A stretch of DNA of 64,000 nt from Streptomyces achromogenes (lineage in GTDB: Bacteria; Actinomycetota; Actinomycetes; Streptomycetales; Streptomycetaceae). The stretch is taken from the NCBI RefSeq assembly GCF_030816715.1, contig NZ_JAUSYH010000001.1:1054001-1118000 (forward strand), given 5' to 3'. A program made the translations under genes and the position numbers. Shown in pieces: positions 29,195-37,290 of this stretch. A model generated the notes under the pieces. The model ran no database searches. It was not told the DNA's origin and saw only the letters and a program-made list of their open reading frames with translations. Numbering within the stretch: position 1 is the stretch's first letter; each line of letters starts with the position of its first letter.

Positions 29195-29918
29195 AGTACG
29201 CGTCGACGAGGGGCCGTTCGGGCCGGAGGTCCGCCCCGAGGGCACAGCCGTGGCACAGACGGTGCTGTATCTGCATGGCGATCCGCGGCTCGCGGGCACT
29301 CCGCAGGACGCACTGCCGACCGCCCGGGAACTGGCCCGGCTCACCGGGTACGCGGTCGTCTGCGCCCGCTACCGGCCTCGCTTCCCGCAAGCCTTGGAGG
29401 ACGTGTGGGCGGCTTGGGAACACTGCCACGCCGGCGGTCCGGCCACGGTGGCGGGCAAACGGCTCGGCGGGTCCCTCGCCGCCGGCCTGCTGCTGCGGCT
29501 GCGCGACGCGGGCGCGACGTTGCCGACCTGCGCGGTGCTCGCCTCACCGATACTGGACTTCACGCTGGACTCGCCCAGCCTGCTGCTCAACGCAGCCGCC
29601 GACCGCACCGTGGACGCGGAAGCGCTGCCGGTCCGGGCGGCCACGTACGCGGGGACGACCCCGCGCGACCATCCGCTGCTCAGCCCGCTGCACGGCAATC
29701 TCCACGGCCTGCCGCCGCTGCAACTGCACGCGGCCGGCACAGAGGTGCTGCTCGACGACACGCTGTCCTTCGCGACCCGGGCGGCGCACTCCGGCGTCGC
29801 GGTGGACATGCGGATCCACGAGGACTCCGCCGCGCAGGGCCTACGGCAGCTGGAGGCGACGGCGCAGTTCCTGCGGGCCTGGTGCCCGGACGGGGCGGTC
29901 ATGCCGCGCCGCGGATGA
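29184..29918 (+). CDS. Alpha/beta-hydrolase-fold protein with degenerate catalytic triad
   Basis: 244 aa from GTG 29184, overlapping the hydratase gene by 11 bases. The fold is that of hormone-sensitive-lipase-type esterases: VLYLHGDPRLAG (normally HGGG), VVCARYRPRFPQALEDVWAAW, a nucleophile elbow reading VAGKRLGGSLAAG (normally GDSAGG) and LQLHAAGTEVLLDD with the acid. The expected Ser is Arg or Lys and the expected His near the end (MRIHEDSAAQG) is displaced. It is therefore probably inactive as an esterase and may bind an acyl ligand or be decaying. A hairpin around its stop codon (29905-29931) ends the unit. Confidence 0.75.
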   Translation: MVSEVRVDEGPFGPEVRPEGTAVAQTVLYLHGDPRLAGTPQDALPTARELARLTGYAVVCARYRPRFPQALEDVWAAWEHCHAGGPATVAGKRLGGSLAAGLLLRLRDAGATLPTCAVLASPILDFTLDSPSLLLNAAADRTVDAEALPVRAATYAGTTPRDHPLLSPLHGNLHGLPPLQLHAAGTEVLLDDTLSFATRAAHSGVAVDMRIHEDSAAQGLRQLEATAQFLRAWCPDGAVMPRRG

Positions 29919-29931
29919 ACTCCGCGGCGCG
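29905..29931 (+). terminator. Hairpin with stop codon in its loop
   Basis: An 11-bp perfect stem (29905-29915 with 29921-29931) of alternating G and C has loop TGAAC, whose TGA is the stop codon of the preceding hydrolase-fold gene. A credible terminator for the 27418-29918 unit. Confidence 0.6.
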
Positions 29932-30039
29932 CCACGCCTTCGCGGCCCGACGAGCACACGCTGACGGCATGGATGCCGCAACAGCCGCTGTCGAGCGCCG
30001 AGCGGGCGAGATGATGGCCGGTGACCCCTCGGAGAGGGC

Positions 30040-30314
30040 GGCGAGGGACCCAGCATGACCACGGTGTCGGGCCGTTCCAGGTCAGCGCGCGACTTGAGGA
30101 AGGCCATCGCGTCGTAGGCCGGGCCGGCCGGCGGGTCCGGAGGGTAAGCAGCAGCCACGCGCGGTGCGGACCTGGGAGGCCGGGTGGCCAGGTTTCGGTG
30201 GGCGCCGGACGGAGCGTCGGGACGGAACCGCCCCACCAGGCAGCGGAGTTCGCGCAGCCAGACACCGACGTGCGGACGGTCCAGTCGTACCACCACGCCG
30301 ACGGCACGCAGCAC
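30040..30314 (-). pseudogene. Internal fragment of a GMC-family flavin oxidoreductase
   Basis: The frame reads LRAVGVVVRLDRPHVGVWLR, then PAYDAMAFLKSRADLERPDT. These are the segments of GMC (choline/alcohol oxidase) enzymes around the 'V-x-x-D-x-P-x-V-G-x-x-L' loop and the later 'AF-x-x-S' strand. Flanking frames break up quickly. It probably belongs with the N-terminal GMC piece at 31048-31254, with the snapalysin-like gene now in between. Confidence 0.45.
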
Positions 30315-30430
30315 CTGTCCGGTATGACGAGGCCCGTGGAACCGGAACCGTCAGGGAGGTGAACGGTCTCCAGCCCCGGCGCCGGCGAGGGAGAGCCGGG
30401 CCGTGGTTGGCGGCCCGGCGACAATCACCC

Positions 30431-30982
30431 CTACCGTGCAGCGAGTCCTGACCCCCACCACGGGACCCGGTCACCGACGTCGTTGGCGGCGAAGAAGTCC
30501 CTGACAGCGGTCTTCTCACTCGCGTCTGGCTGATCGTTGACGCAGTCCGCTCCTCCCCAGGCGCCCGACATCACCTTGGAGCAGGGGCTGCCCGGGCCCA
30601 GGTCGGGAAGCGACAGAATGTGACCCAGTTCGTGGACGACGATGCGGGAAGGCTTGTACAACTGGGCGTCCCCGACCTCCAGGTACACCCAGCCGCGTCC
30701 CGCGCCTTTGATGTTGACGTGGGATTGGACACCCCTGGCCGTCTTGTACTCCATGACCCGCAGCGCCGCCGGAGTGTCCTGCTCGACGAGCTTGATCGTC
30801 GGGACGGCTGTGTTCCAGATCGCGATCGCCTCGCGGGCCGCGTCGGTATAGGAGCCGGCCAGCAGCAGGTCGATCGGGATGACCTCCGGTGCGGGTTCGG
30901 CCGCGCCGGCCGGTGTGCTGACACCCAACAGGGCGCCACATGTGAGGACCGCGGTCGATAACAGGTTCAGCCTTCGGGCCAC
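30431..30982 (-). CDS. Snapalysin-like small secreted metalloprotease (M7)
   Basis: 183 aa from GTG 30980-30982, chosen for the GTGGAGG 8 bases upstream. A Sec signal covers residues 1-28 (MARRLNLLSTAVLTC to PAGAA). The zinc site is VVHELGHILSLPD: His117, Glu118, His121 and Asp127 as third ligand, the signature of Streptomyces snapalysins. CSKVMSGAWGG and a later Cys (GGADCVND) match the family's disulphide and Met-turn region. It degrades extracellular protein and is unrelated to its CoA-catabolic neighbours. It sits between fragments of one GMC gene, which suggests insertion. Confidence 0.8.
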   Translation of the reverse strand: MARRLNLLSTAVLTCGALLGVSTPAGAAEPAPEVIPIDLLLAGSYTDAAREAIAIWNTAVPTIKLVEQDTPAALRVMEYKTARGVQSHVNIKGAGRGWVYLEVGDAQLYKPSRIVVHELGHILSLPDLGPGSPCSKVMSGAWGGADCVNDQPDASEKTAVRDFFAANDVGDRVPWWGSGLAAR

Positions 30983-31047
30983 GGAATTCGCCTCCACTGC
31001 ATTGACGGATGTGAACGCACGCCAGTGCCGACCTGCCTGACGCGCTC

Positions 31048-31254
31048 TCAGTTGGGGTAGTCGTTCTCGCGCAGGTGCTGCACCAGCGCCGCGTGATTCT
31101 CGGGCCCGCCCGTCCAGCGCGTGATCCGCAGGTACGGGCGCCGGTCGGCGTCGCCCGCCTCGGCGAGCAGCACGCGGACCTGGTGGCTCGAGAGCCGTGC
31201 GGCCGGCACGCCGCTCTCGGCCACGGAGCCCGCGGCGACGTAGTCGTACATCAC
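31048..31254 (-). pseudogene. Chimeric relic: GMC oxidoreductase N-terminus joined to an SDR C-terminus
   Basis: The first 45 residues (MMYDYVAAGSVAESG, AARLSSHQVRVLLAEAGDAD) are a damaged FAD-binding start of a GMC oxidoreductase (normally YDYVIVGAGSAG). The end, GGPENHAALVQHLRENDYPN, matches the end of the HSD10-like SDR at 13340 ([20 protein letters not shown], 16 of 23 positions alike over the wider stretch) and then stops. So two unrelated gene ends are fused in one frame, most simply by deletion. Confidence 0.55.
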
Positions 31255-31344
31255 GGTCCTTTGTGGGCGCGCGAGGCCTCGACGGTGCCGCGCCGTCCCC
31301 TCCTCGGCTTTCCGTGCGGAGCCGGCCCGGTGGTTTCGGCGGGG

Positions 31345-32628
31345 TCAGGAGCCCGCTGTGTCGTCGCGGTACACCCGGCCCCCCTTCATGACGAAGCACA
31401 CCTTCCCGGTGACGGACAGGTCGGTGAGCGGGTCGCCGGGCACGGCGATGACGTCGGCGAGGAGTCCGGGGGCGATTCGGCCCCGGTCGTCGGCGTCGAT
31501 CAGTTCGGCGGCGACGGTGGTCGCGGCGCGCAGGGCGTCGACCGGTCGCATGCCCCGGTCGGCGAGGGCGAGGAGTTCCATGACGCCCTTGCCGTGCGGA
31601 ATGGCGGGGGCGTCGGTGCCGAGGGCGACCTTGACCCCGCGCCGGATCGCGCGGGCGGTGGACTCGCGGGCACGTGGGAAGACGTCGGCGGCCTTCGCCC
31701 GGAGCGCCGGGTCCGCGTGCGCGGTGTCCATGCCCTCGGTGAGCGAGGTGGTGGCCACCAGGAAGGTGCCGCGCTCGACCATCAGGTCGAGGGTGGCGTC
31801 ACTGGCCAGGAAGCCGTGCTCGATGCAGTCGATGCCGGCCTCCAGGGCGGCCCGGATCGCCGAGTCGCCCATGCAGTGCGCGGCGACCTTCAGCCCCGCG
31901 CGGTGTGCCTCGTCGACGATGGCGCACAGTTCCTCGTCGGAGTATTGCTGCGCACCGGCGGGGCCGGTGTGCGACATGACGCCGTTGGAGGCGCACACCT
32001 TGATGACCCGTGCCCCGTACTTGATCTGGTGGCGCACCGCCTTGCGCACCTCCGCCACCCCGTTGGCGATGCCCTCCTCCACGGTGAGCGGGAGCACGCC
32101 CGGCGCGAATGCCTGGAACATGGTCGGATCCAGGTGCCCGCCGGTCGGGGCGATCGCGTGCCCGGCGGGCACCACCCTCGGGCCCTCGACCCAGCCCAGG
32201 TCGATCGCCTTCTTCAGCGCGACGTCCAGCAGCACTCCCCCGGTCTGCACGAACAGGCCGAGGTTGCGCACGGTGGTGTAGCCGCGGCTCAGGGTGCGGC
32301 GGGCGTTGGCGGCGGCCCGCAGGGTCCGTACGGCCGGGTCCTCCTGGACCGGGATCAGCGGGCTGCGGTGGTCCGGACCGCCGAGGAAGAGGTTGACTTC
32401 CATGTCCATCAGGCCCGGCAGCAGGGTGACGTCCCCGAGGTCGCGGACGACCGCGCCCTCGGACAGCCGGGTGGGCTGGATCTCGGCGATGTGCTCGCCC
32501 ACCACCAGCACCTGGCCCGGCTCCACGATCTCGCCCTTGTCGACGTCCAGCAGTCGCGCCGCCCGCAGCAGCACGGGCGGGTGCGGCGCCTTTTCCCTGG
32601 TGGCCGTCACTCGTTTCCGGGCGGTCAT
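31345..32628 (-). CDS. Amidohydrolase (imidazolonepropionase/prolidase-like, metal-dependent)
   Basis: 427 aa from the ATG at 32626-32628, overlapping the stop of the 109-aa gene (ATGA). It is a composite barrel of the amidohydrolase superfamily: VTLLPGLMDMEVNLFLG (place of the first metal motif HxH, here changed to MEVN), VIKVCASNGVMSH with the bridging Lys, LKVAAHCMGDSA and IDCIEHGFLAS with the two metal His, and VALGTDAPAIP with the metal Asp. The missing HxH is unusual and may mean a single-metal site or an altered reaction. Third gene of the Rieske unit. It could open an amide, lactam or lactone in the pathway. Confidence 0.8.
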   Translation of the reverse strand: MTARKRVTATREKAPHPPVLLRAARLLDVDKGEIVEPGQVLVVGEHIAEIQPTRLSEGAVVRDLGDVTLLPGLMDMEVNLFLGGPDHRSPLIPVQEDPAVRTLRAAANARRTLSRGYTTVRNLGLFVQTGGVLLDVALKKAIDLGWVEGPRVVPAGHAIAPTGGHLDPTMFQAFAPGVLPLTVEEGIANGVAEVRKAVRHQIKYGARVIKVCASNGVMSHTGPAGAQQYSDEELCAIVDEAHRAGLKVAAHCMGDSAIRAALEAGIDCIEHGFLASDATLDLMVERGTFLVATTSLTEGMDTAHADPALRAKAADVFPRARESTARAIRRGVKVALGTDAPAIPHGKGVMELLALADRGMRPVDALRAATTVAAELIDADDRGRIAPGLLADVIAVPGDPLTDLSVTGKVCFVMKGGRVYRDDTAGS

Positions 32629-32957
32629 CACACGGCGGGTTCGATGACGGCGTCGATACTGGACGGGCCGCTGTCCGGGACCCTCGGCTGGCCCCACGCC
32701 TCCACCGGGAAGGCGACGGTCACCAGTGCGCAGAACGCCCACAGCAGGTGCTTGTCCTCTTCGCTGATCCCGTCGAGGCGGAGGTTCTCCAGATAATCGG
32801 TGTTCTGCTGGAGGAGTGGATACGCCACGTCGTAGAAGGCCTGAAGCTCCTCCATGGTGCTGCTGACGCGTTTGGCGTAGCGGGCCCGCTCGCCGCGGAC
32901 CGCCCAGTCCGCGAACGGCTCCAGCGCGGCGAAGTCGGGGGGAAAGACGTTGCCCAT
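32628..32957 (-). CDS. Small protein of unknown function paired with the Rieske oxygenase
   Basis: 109 aa from the ATG at 32955-32957, with GGAGACC upstream. No cofactor or metal motif is apparent. The sequence is helical and acidic, with RYAKRVSSTMEELQAFYDVA, a central Tyr-Leu-rich part and a conserved-looking tail FPVEAWGQPRVPDSG. It is too short and too different to be a standard Rieske beta subunit (about 170 residues). It lies 50 bases after the Rieske gene and overlaps the amidohydrolase gene by 4 bases, so it probably assists one of them. Function unknown. Confidence 0.75.
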   Translation of the reverse strand: MGNVFPPDFAALEPFADWAVRGERARYAKRVSSTMEELQAFYDVAYPLLQQNTDYLENLRLDGISEEDKHLLWAFCALVTVAFPVEAWGQPRVPDSGPSSIDAVIEPAV

Positions 32958-33007
32958 GTCTAAGGTCTCCGTGTCTGTTCGGCGGGCGTCTTCGGGCGGA
33001 GGGCGTC

Positions 33008-34291
33008 TCAGGAGGTGGGTGCCGGGGCGTTGCGCTGCTGGTACTCGCGCACGTAGCTCTGCGTGGTGTTGTGCAGATGGCGGAGCAGGACCTCCTGGTC
33101 GCAGAGCGGGAACTGGTCCACCGTCCGCGACTCCAGCATCGTCTGGGTCGCTTCCAGGGTGTTGCCGTCCTGGAGGCCGTACTCCTTGAAGGTCACGGCG
33201 GCGAGTTCCTGCTGGAGCCGCTGGAAGCCGTTCTCCGGCGGAACGAAGTAGCAGGTCCCCTCGAAGATGTGGGTGTTGTACGACGTCGGCCAGTAGTGGT
33301 ACGTCAGCACCCAGTTGGGCCGCCAGATCAGCAGCATGAAGTTCGGGAAGAACACGAACGAGTCCATGCCCCAGACCTCGTTGCGCGTCGGGTTGATCGC
33401 CGGCGGCAGCTCCTCGGTCGTCATGCCGATGTCGGGGGCGTCCCACGGCCCGAACAGGCCGCTGCGCAGCACGCGTTCGATGGGCTTGACCATGGCCTTC
33501 TCCTTGGGGGGCGCGATACCGCCCCACGAGGAGACCATGCTGTGCGGGCCGTCTATGTCGTACGACAGCGCCTCGTAGCCGTACTTCTTGATCTTGGCGG
33601 CCTCGCCGGACTCGTACTGGCCGGCATGGAGGATCGGCGCGTGGTAGAACTCGGCGAACGCGTCGATGAACAGCTTCCAGTTGCTGCCGATCTCGGCGCG
33701 GTACTTGTGCACCTGGGTCAGTTTGTGGAACGGGTAGCCGTCGATGCCCTGGGCGAACTTGCCGAGGTAGGTCTTGAGGGGCGTGGTGTTCTCCGGGTCG
33801 AGGTTGACGAAGATGAACCCCTCCCACACCTCCGTCTGTACCTGCATCAGCCCGTACTTCGACGTGTCGATGCCGAAGAACTCGGACTCCTGCTGGACGA
33901 AGGTGAGCTTGCCCTCCAGGTCGTAGCGCCAGGCGTGGTACTTGCAGGTGAAGGCCCGGCAGGTGCCCTTGGTCTCCTCGCGCGGGTAGTCGTCCCACAC
34001 GAGCTTGTTGCCGCGGTGGCGGCACACGTTGTGGAAGGCGCGCACCTCGCCGTCCGTGCCGCGGACCACGACGACGGAGGCCCGCGCGGCGTCCAGCTCT
34101 TTGGTGAAGTAGCTTCCCTTGCGCGGGAGTTGCTCGACGCGCCCGACGTTCAGCCAGGTCCGGCGGAAGATGGCGTCCCGTTCCAGCTCGTAGAACTCCG
34201 GCGAGATCGAGTCCGCGTAGGAGACGGGCCCGGTGTCGATCTTGAAGTGCTCGGTCCAACTGCCCTCGGAGGGCTTGGGGAAGTGCGCCAT
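33008..34291 (-). CDS. Rieske non-heme iron ring-hydroxylating oxygenase, alpha subunit
   Basis: 427 aa from the ATG at 34289-34291, with GGAGG 10 bases upstream. The Rieske 2Fe-2S site is CRHRG (Cys90, His92) with CKYH (Cys116, His119). The mononuclear iron site is DAFAEFYHAPILH (Asp210, His217, His222). The C-terminal half is the usual substrate-binding helix-grip domain. It would put hydroxyl groups on a ring or methyl using electrons from a reductase; the KshB-like protein encoded at 27418-28423 is the likely partner. No beta subunit is present, so a homotrimer is probable. It heads a three-gene leftward unit; the operator at 34348-34364 lies upstream. Confidence 0.9.
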   Translation of the reverse strand: MAHFPKPSEGSWTEHFKIDTGPVSYADSISPEFYELERDAIFRRTWLNVGRVEQLPRKGSYFTKELDAARASVVVVRGTDGEVRAFHNVCRHRGNKLVWDDYPREETKGTCRAFTCKYHAWRYDLEGKLTFVQQESEFFGIDTSKYGLMQVQTEVWEGFIFVNLDPENTTPLKTYLGKFAQGIDGYPFHKLTQVHKYRAEIGSNWKLFIDAFAEFYHAPILHAGQYESGEAAKIKKYGYEALSYDIDGPHSMVSSWGGIAPPKEKAMVKPIERVLRSGLFGPWDAPDIGMTTEELPPAINPTRNEVWGMDSFVFFPNFMLLIWRPNWVLTYHYWPTSYNTHIFEGTCYFVPPENGFQRLQQELAAVTFKEYGLQDGNTLEATQTMLESRTVDQFPLCDQEVLLRHLHNTTQSYVREYQQRNAPAPTS

Positions 34292-34347
34292 GGGTCGGAA
34301 CCTCCGCTCAGGGGTGACCCGGACACGATAACAACAGTCTCTATAAT

Positions 34348-34364
34348 GGAGAATAGCGTTTCCG
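34348..34364. promoter_or_regulatory. GAGAA-N5-TTCTC operator, locus 6
   Basis: TGGAGAA-tagcg-TTTCCG region: AGAA-N5-TTTC with GGA/TCC outer bases. A TATAAT-like AT-rich element (34342-34347) is adjacent. It lies between the leftward Rieske unit and rightward carboxymuconolactone-decarboxylase-like gene. Confidence 0.55.
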
Positions 34365-34568
34365 AATCTGCCTAACGACTGCTGCCGCATATGTTGATGT
34401 CATTCTGTCGGGTCGCTACGGTGGTGGCGTCCCGGACGGCCTCGATGGCGACGGTCCTGGACGGCCGCGTCCACGCCCAGCCTCCCTCGTGTTCCCGAGG
34501 ACCCGAGGACGGATCAGCTCATCACGGTCAGGCCCTGCCCCGTGCCGGGTCGGAGACGGAGAGCGCGG

Positions 34569-34946
34569 ATGTACGACGGCGAATGGCGGCGGGCCGCGGG
34601 CGCCGCTCGGGCGGAGGTTCTCGGCGACGACGGCACACGTCTGCCTCCGGGTGATCCCGTACCCGCCGAGTTCCATGACTACTTGGTATCCATGGCGTGG
34701 GGCGCGTGGGCGCGCGGCGGGCCCTTGAGTCACCGCGACCGCAGCCTGCTGGTGCTGGCCATGTCCGCGGCGCTCGGGCGGATGGACGAGTTCCGTCTTC
34801 ATCTCGGTGCCGGGCCGCGCGCAGGGGTCACCGACGCCGAGGTCGACGAGCTGCTGTTCCAGATCGCCGCCTACTGCGGCGCCCCGGCCGGGAACTCCGC
34901 CCGCACCGCCGTCCGCGAGGTCCGCGGCGCCCGGGAGGGGGAGTGA
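34569..34946 (+). CDS. Carboxymuconolactone decarboxylase-family protein
   Basis: 125 aa from ATG 34569, GGAGAG upstream. Helical CMD/AhpD-like fold: EFHDYLVSMAWGAWARGG, LSHRDRSLLVLAMSAALGR, EFRLHLGAG and VTDAEVDELLFQIAAYCGAPAG. The pattern follows PcaC-type decarboxylases more than AhpD peroxidases because there is no CxxC pair. In this setting it could act on a ring-cleavage lactone or a beta-keto acid. Translationally coupled to the next gene by a GTGA overlap. Confidence 0.82.
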   Translation: MYDGEWRRAAGAARAEVLGDDGTRLPPGDPVPAEFHDYLVSMAWGAWARGGPLSHRDRSLLVLAMSAALGRMDEFRLHLGAGPRAGVTDAEVDELLFQIAAYCGAPAGNSARTAVREVRGAREGE

Positions 34947-35797
34947 CGGGCCGGCCGGCCGTGGTCGGCTGCGTCGGGCTGGGCGCCATGGGCGGCGTGC
35001 TGGCGTCGAACCTGGTCCGGGCCGGGTTCGAGGTGGTGGCGTACGACGCCGCCGGTCCTGCGCGGACCCCACTGGGGGCCCGTTGGGCGCCGGGCCCGGC
35101 GGACGTGGCGCGGGCAGCGGCAACCGTGGTGCTCAGCCTGCCGGACGGAGAGGTCTGCCAGGAGGTGGTACGGGACCTCGGTGCCGCTCGGGACCGGCAG
35201 GTCACCCATGTCGTGGACACATCCACAGTGGGGGTGGCGGCCGCCCGCGTGCTGTCCGCGATGGGGCTGGCGTACGTGGACGCGCCCGTGTCGGGCGGGG
35301 TGGCAGGGGCGCGTCGGCGCACCCTGATGGTCATGTACGCCGGGACGGACGAGGACTGCGCCCGGGTGGAGCCGGTCCTGGCCGGGCTGAGCGACCGGCG
35401 GCGCAGGGTCGGCGACCGGCCCGGGCAGGCACAGGCGCTGAAGCTGGCCAACAACTTCCTGTCCGCGACCGCGCTCGCCGCGACCAGCGAAGCCGTCGCC
35501 TTCGGGCGAGCTGCCGGGCTGGACCCGACCGTGATGCTGGAGGTACTCAACGCCTCCAGCGGACGCAGCGGTGCCAGTGCGGACAAGTTCCCCAGCGAGG
35601 TGCTCACAGGTCGCTACGCCGCCGGGTTCAGCAACACGCTGATGGCAAAGGACGTCCGGCTCTATCTGGACGAGGTGCGGCGGCTGAGCAGTTCCCTGAC
35701 CTTGGGGGCGGTGACGGGCTCGGTGTGGGAGGCGTTCACGGCCGCGGAACCCGACGCCGACTTCACCCGCATCTACCCCTTCGTCGCAGGGGATTGA
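34943..35797 (+). CDS. 3-Hydroxyisobutyrate dehydrogenase-family NAD(P) oxidoreductase
   Basis: 284 aa from GTG 34943. N-terminal Rossmann domain with VVGCVGLGAMGGVLASNLV, substrate motif YVDAPVSGGVAGARRRTLM and the catalytic Lys in KLANNFLSATALAAT, followed by an all-helical domain with TLMAKDVRLYLDE. The family oxidises beta-hydroxy acids such as 3-hydroxyisobutyrate. The final 25 bases overlap the convergent TetR gene at 35773. A second member lies at 36461-37290, so the pathway may release two such acids or the proteins have different partners. Confidence 0.85.
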   Translation: MTGRPAVVGCVGLGAMGGVLASNLVRAGFEVVAYDAAGPARTPLGARWAPGPADVARAAATVVLSLPDGEVCQEVVRDLGAARDRQVTHVVDTSTVGVAAARVLSAMGLAYVDAPVSGGVAGARRRTLMVMYAGTDEDCARVEPVLAGLSDRRRRVGDRPGQAQALKLANNFLSATALAATSEAVAFGRAAGLDPTVMLEVLNASSGRSGASADKFPSEVLTGRYAAGFSNTLMAKDVRLYLDEVRRLSSSLTLGAVTGSVWEAFTAAEPDADFTRIYPFVAGD

Positions 35798-36372
35798 CCC
35801 TCCGTGGCAGTCGTGCCGGTGCCGAGGAGCACCGCCATGGCCTCCCGGACGATCTGCGGATAGCGCTCCGCCTCCGGGTCCACGAGCCAGAGCTGGTGGA
35901 CGCCTTCGATCAGCGCCAGCACGGCGGCCGCGGCGGTCGGCGCGCTCAGTCCGCTGGGCACACGCTCCCCGTACCGTTCGATCAAACTCTCGACAAGGTG
36001 GTCCTGCATGGAGCGGCACCGCTGCCGGACGAAACCGGCGGCGGGTTCCTGACCGGTGACTGCCTCGGCCAGCACCACGCTGTACACGGTGGCGAGCGAC
36101 GGACGGCTCTGTTCGAAGGCGACGGTCTCGGCGAAGTCGCCGGCCCAGTCCTCGCCGACCCGCCGTCCTGCCAGGTTTGCCCGGGCGAGCTCCTCACGGA
36201 AACTGAGGATCTCCAGCAGTAATCGCTTCTTGCTGGGGAAGTAGTGCAGGACGCCCTGACGCGTGAGGCCGGCCCGCTCGGCCACCGCGTCGATCGAGGT
36301 GCCCCTGAAGCCGTGGGCGGCCATGACCTCCAGCGCGGCCTCCAGAATCTGCTCACGCCGGTCAGACACCAT
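35773..36372 (-). CDS. TetR-family transcriptional regulator
   Basis: 199 aa from the ATG at 36370-36372, with AGGAAGGGG upstream. DNA-binding domain RREQILEAALEVMAAHGFRG with SIDAVAERAGLTRQGVLHYF (about residues 5-45) is well conserved. The C-terminal ligand domain is AcrR/YcdC-like in length. It stands alone on the minus strand, its 3' end overlapping the oxidoreductase gene. No operator of the GAGAA-N5-TTCTC type is in front of it, so it is a weaker candidate for the regulon than the other two TetR proteins. Confidence 0.85.
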   Translation of the reverse strand: MVSDRREQILEAALEVMAAHGFRGTSIDAVAERAGLTRQGVLHYFPSKKRLLLEILSFREELARANLAGRRVGEDWAGDFAETVAFEQSRPSLATVYSVVLAEAVTGQEPAAGFVRQRCRSMQDHLVESLIERYGERVPSGLSAPTAAAAVLALIEGVHQLWLVDPEAERYPQIVREAMAVLLGTGTTATEGQSPATKG

Positions 36373-36460
36373 GTCCTGCCCCTTCCTGCGGTGGAGAGGT
36401 GCTCGCACACAGTACGCACGGGCGCGGCCCGGGGGCGAGAGTGCGTTCGTCTTCTTCCCC

Positions 36461-37290
36461 TCACCGTCCCATCGCGGCGAGAGCGGCCAGGGCGGCCCCC
36501 CGGAGTACCGCCCCGTCGCGTAAGCCGGCCCTGTCCGCGATCTCGGCGAAGAGGCGCACGTCCTTGGCGAGCAGGCTCCCCGCGTGGGAAGCGATGCGGT
36601 CCAGGCCGCCGCCGGCGTCGGCGACCCGGTCCAGCGCGAAGCTGGCCGCGCTGGAGCGTGACAGCACGCGGCTCAGCGAGGCTCGGTCGAGACCGAGGGT
36701 GGTCCCCAGCCCGAGCACGTCCGCGGCGAGCCCCAGGTGGGCCGTGAACAGCAGGTTGTGAGGATCTTCGCCAGTTGGCCGGAGCCGGTCGGGCCGAGGT
36801 GGACGACGGGCTCACCGTAGGTGGTGAACACCGGGCGGCAGTAGGCGAAGACCTGCGGGTCCCCGCCCGCCATGACGACCAGGGAGCCCTGGTCGGCCGC
36901 CCGGCCGCCCCCGCTGACCGGCGCGTCCACGAGAGAGACGCCGCATGTGCGGGCCGACGTCTCCAGGCGACGGCAGGTCTCGGGGTGCACCGTAAAATGG
37001 ACGGCGATCACTCCGCCCCGGCGCAGCCCGGCGAGAACCCCGTCCGGTCCGGTGACCACCTGCTCGACATCGGCGTCATCGACGACGCACAGACACACCA
37101 GGTCGCCGGTCATGGCCAGTTCGGCGGGCGAGGAGACCATCTTGGCACCGCTGTCCGCGAACGGAATCAGCGTGGCGGGTCTGCGGGCCCACAGGGTCGT
37201 CTCGTGTCCGGCGGCGATGATGCGGCGTGCCATGGGCGCGCCCTGACTGCCCAGTCCGATGAATCCCACGCGCAGCGGAGGTCTGCTCAT
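36461..37290 (-). pseudogene. 3-Hydroxyisobutyrate dehydrogenase-family gene, frameshifted near 36757
   Basis: ATG 37288-37290 overlaps the DoxX gene's stop. The N-terminal part reads LRVGFIGLGSQGAPMARRI, LVDAPVSGGGRAADQGSL and GSGQLAKIL. After about 36757 the frame is lost (TTCCSRP) and the next frame gives NNLLFTAHLG-like text then VLGLGTTLGLDRASLSRVL and LLAKDVRLFAEIAD to the stop at 36461. One missing base within GTTGTGAGG (expected GTTGTTGAGG on the plus strand) repairs it exactly, restoring the KILNNLL motif with the catalytic Lys. Last gene of the ten-gene leftward unit. Confidence 0.7.
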
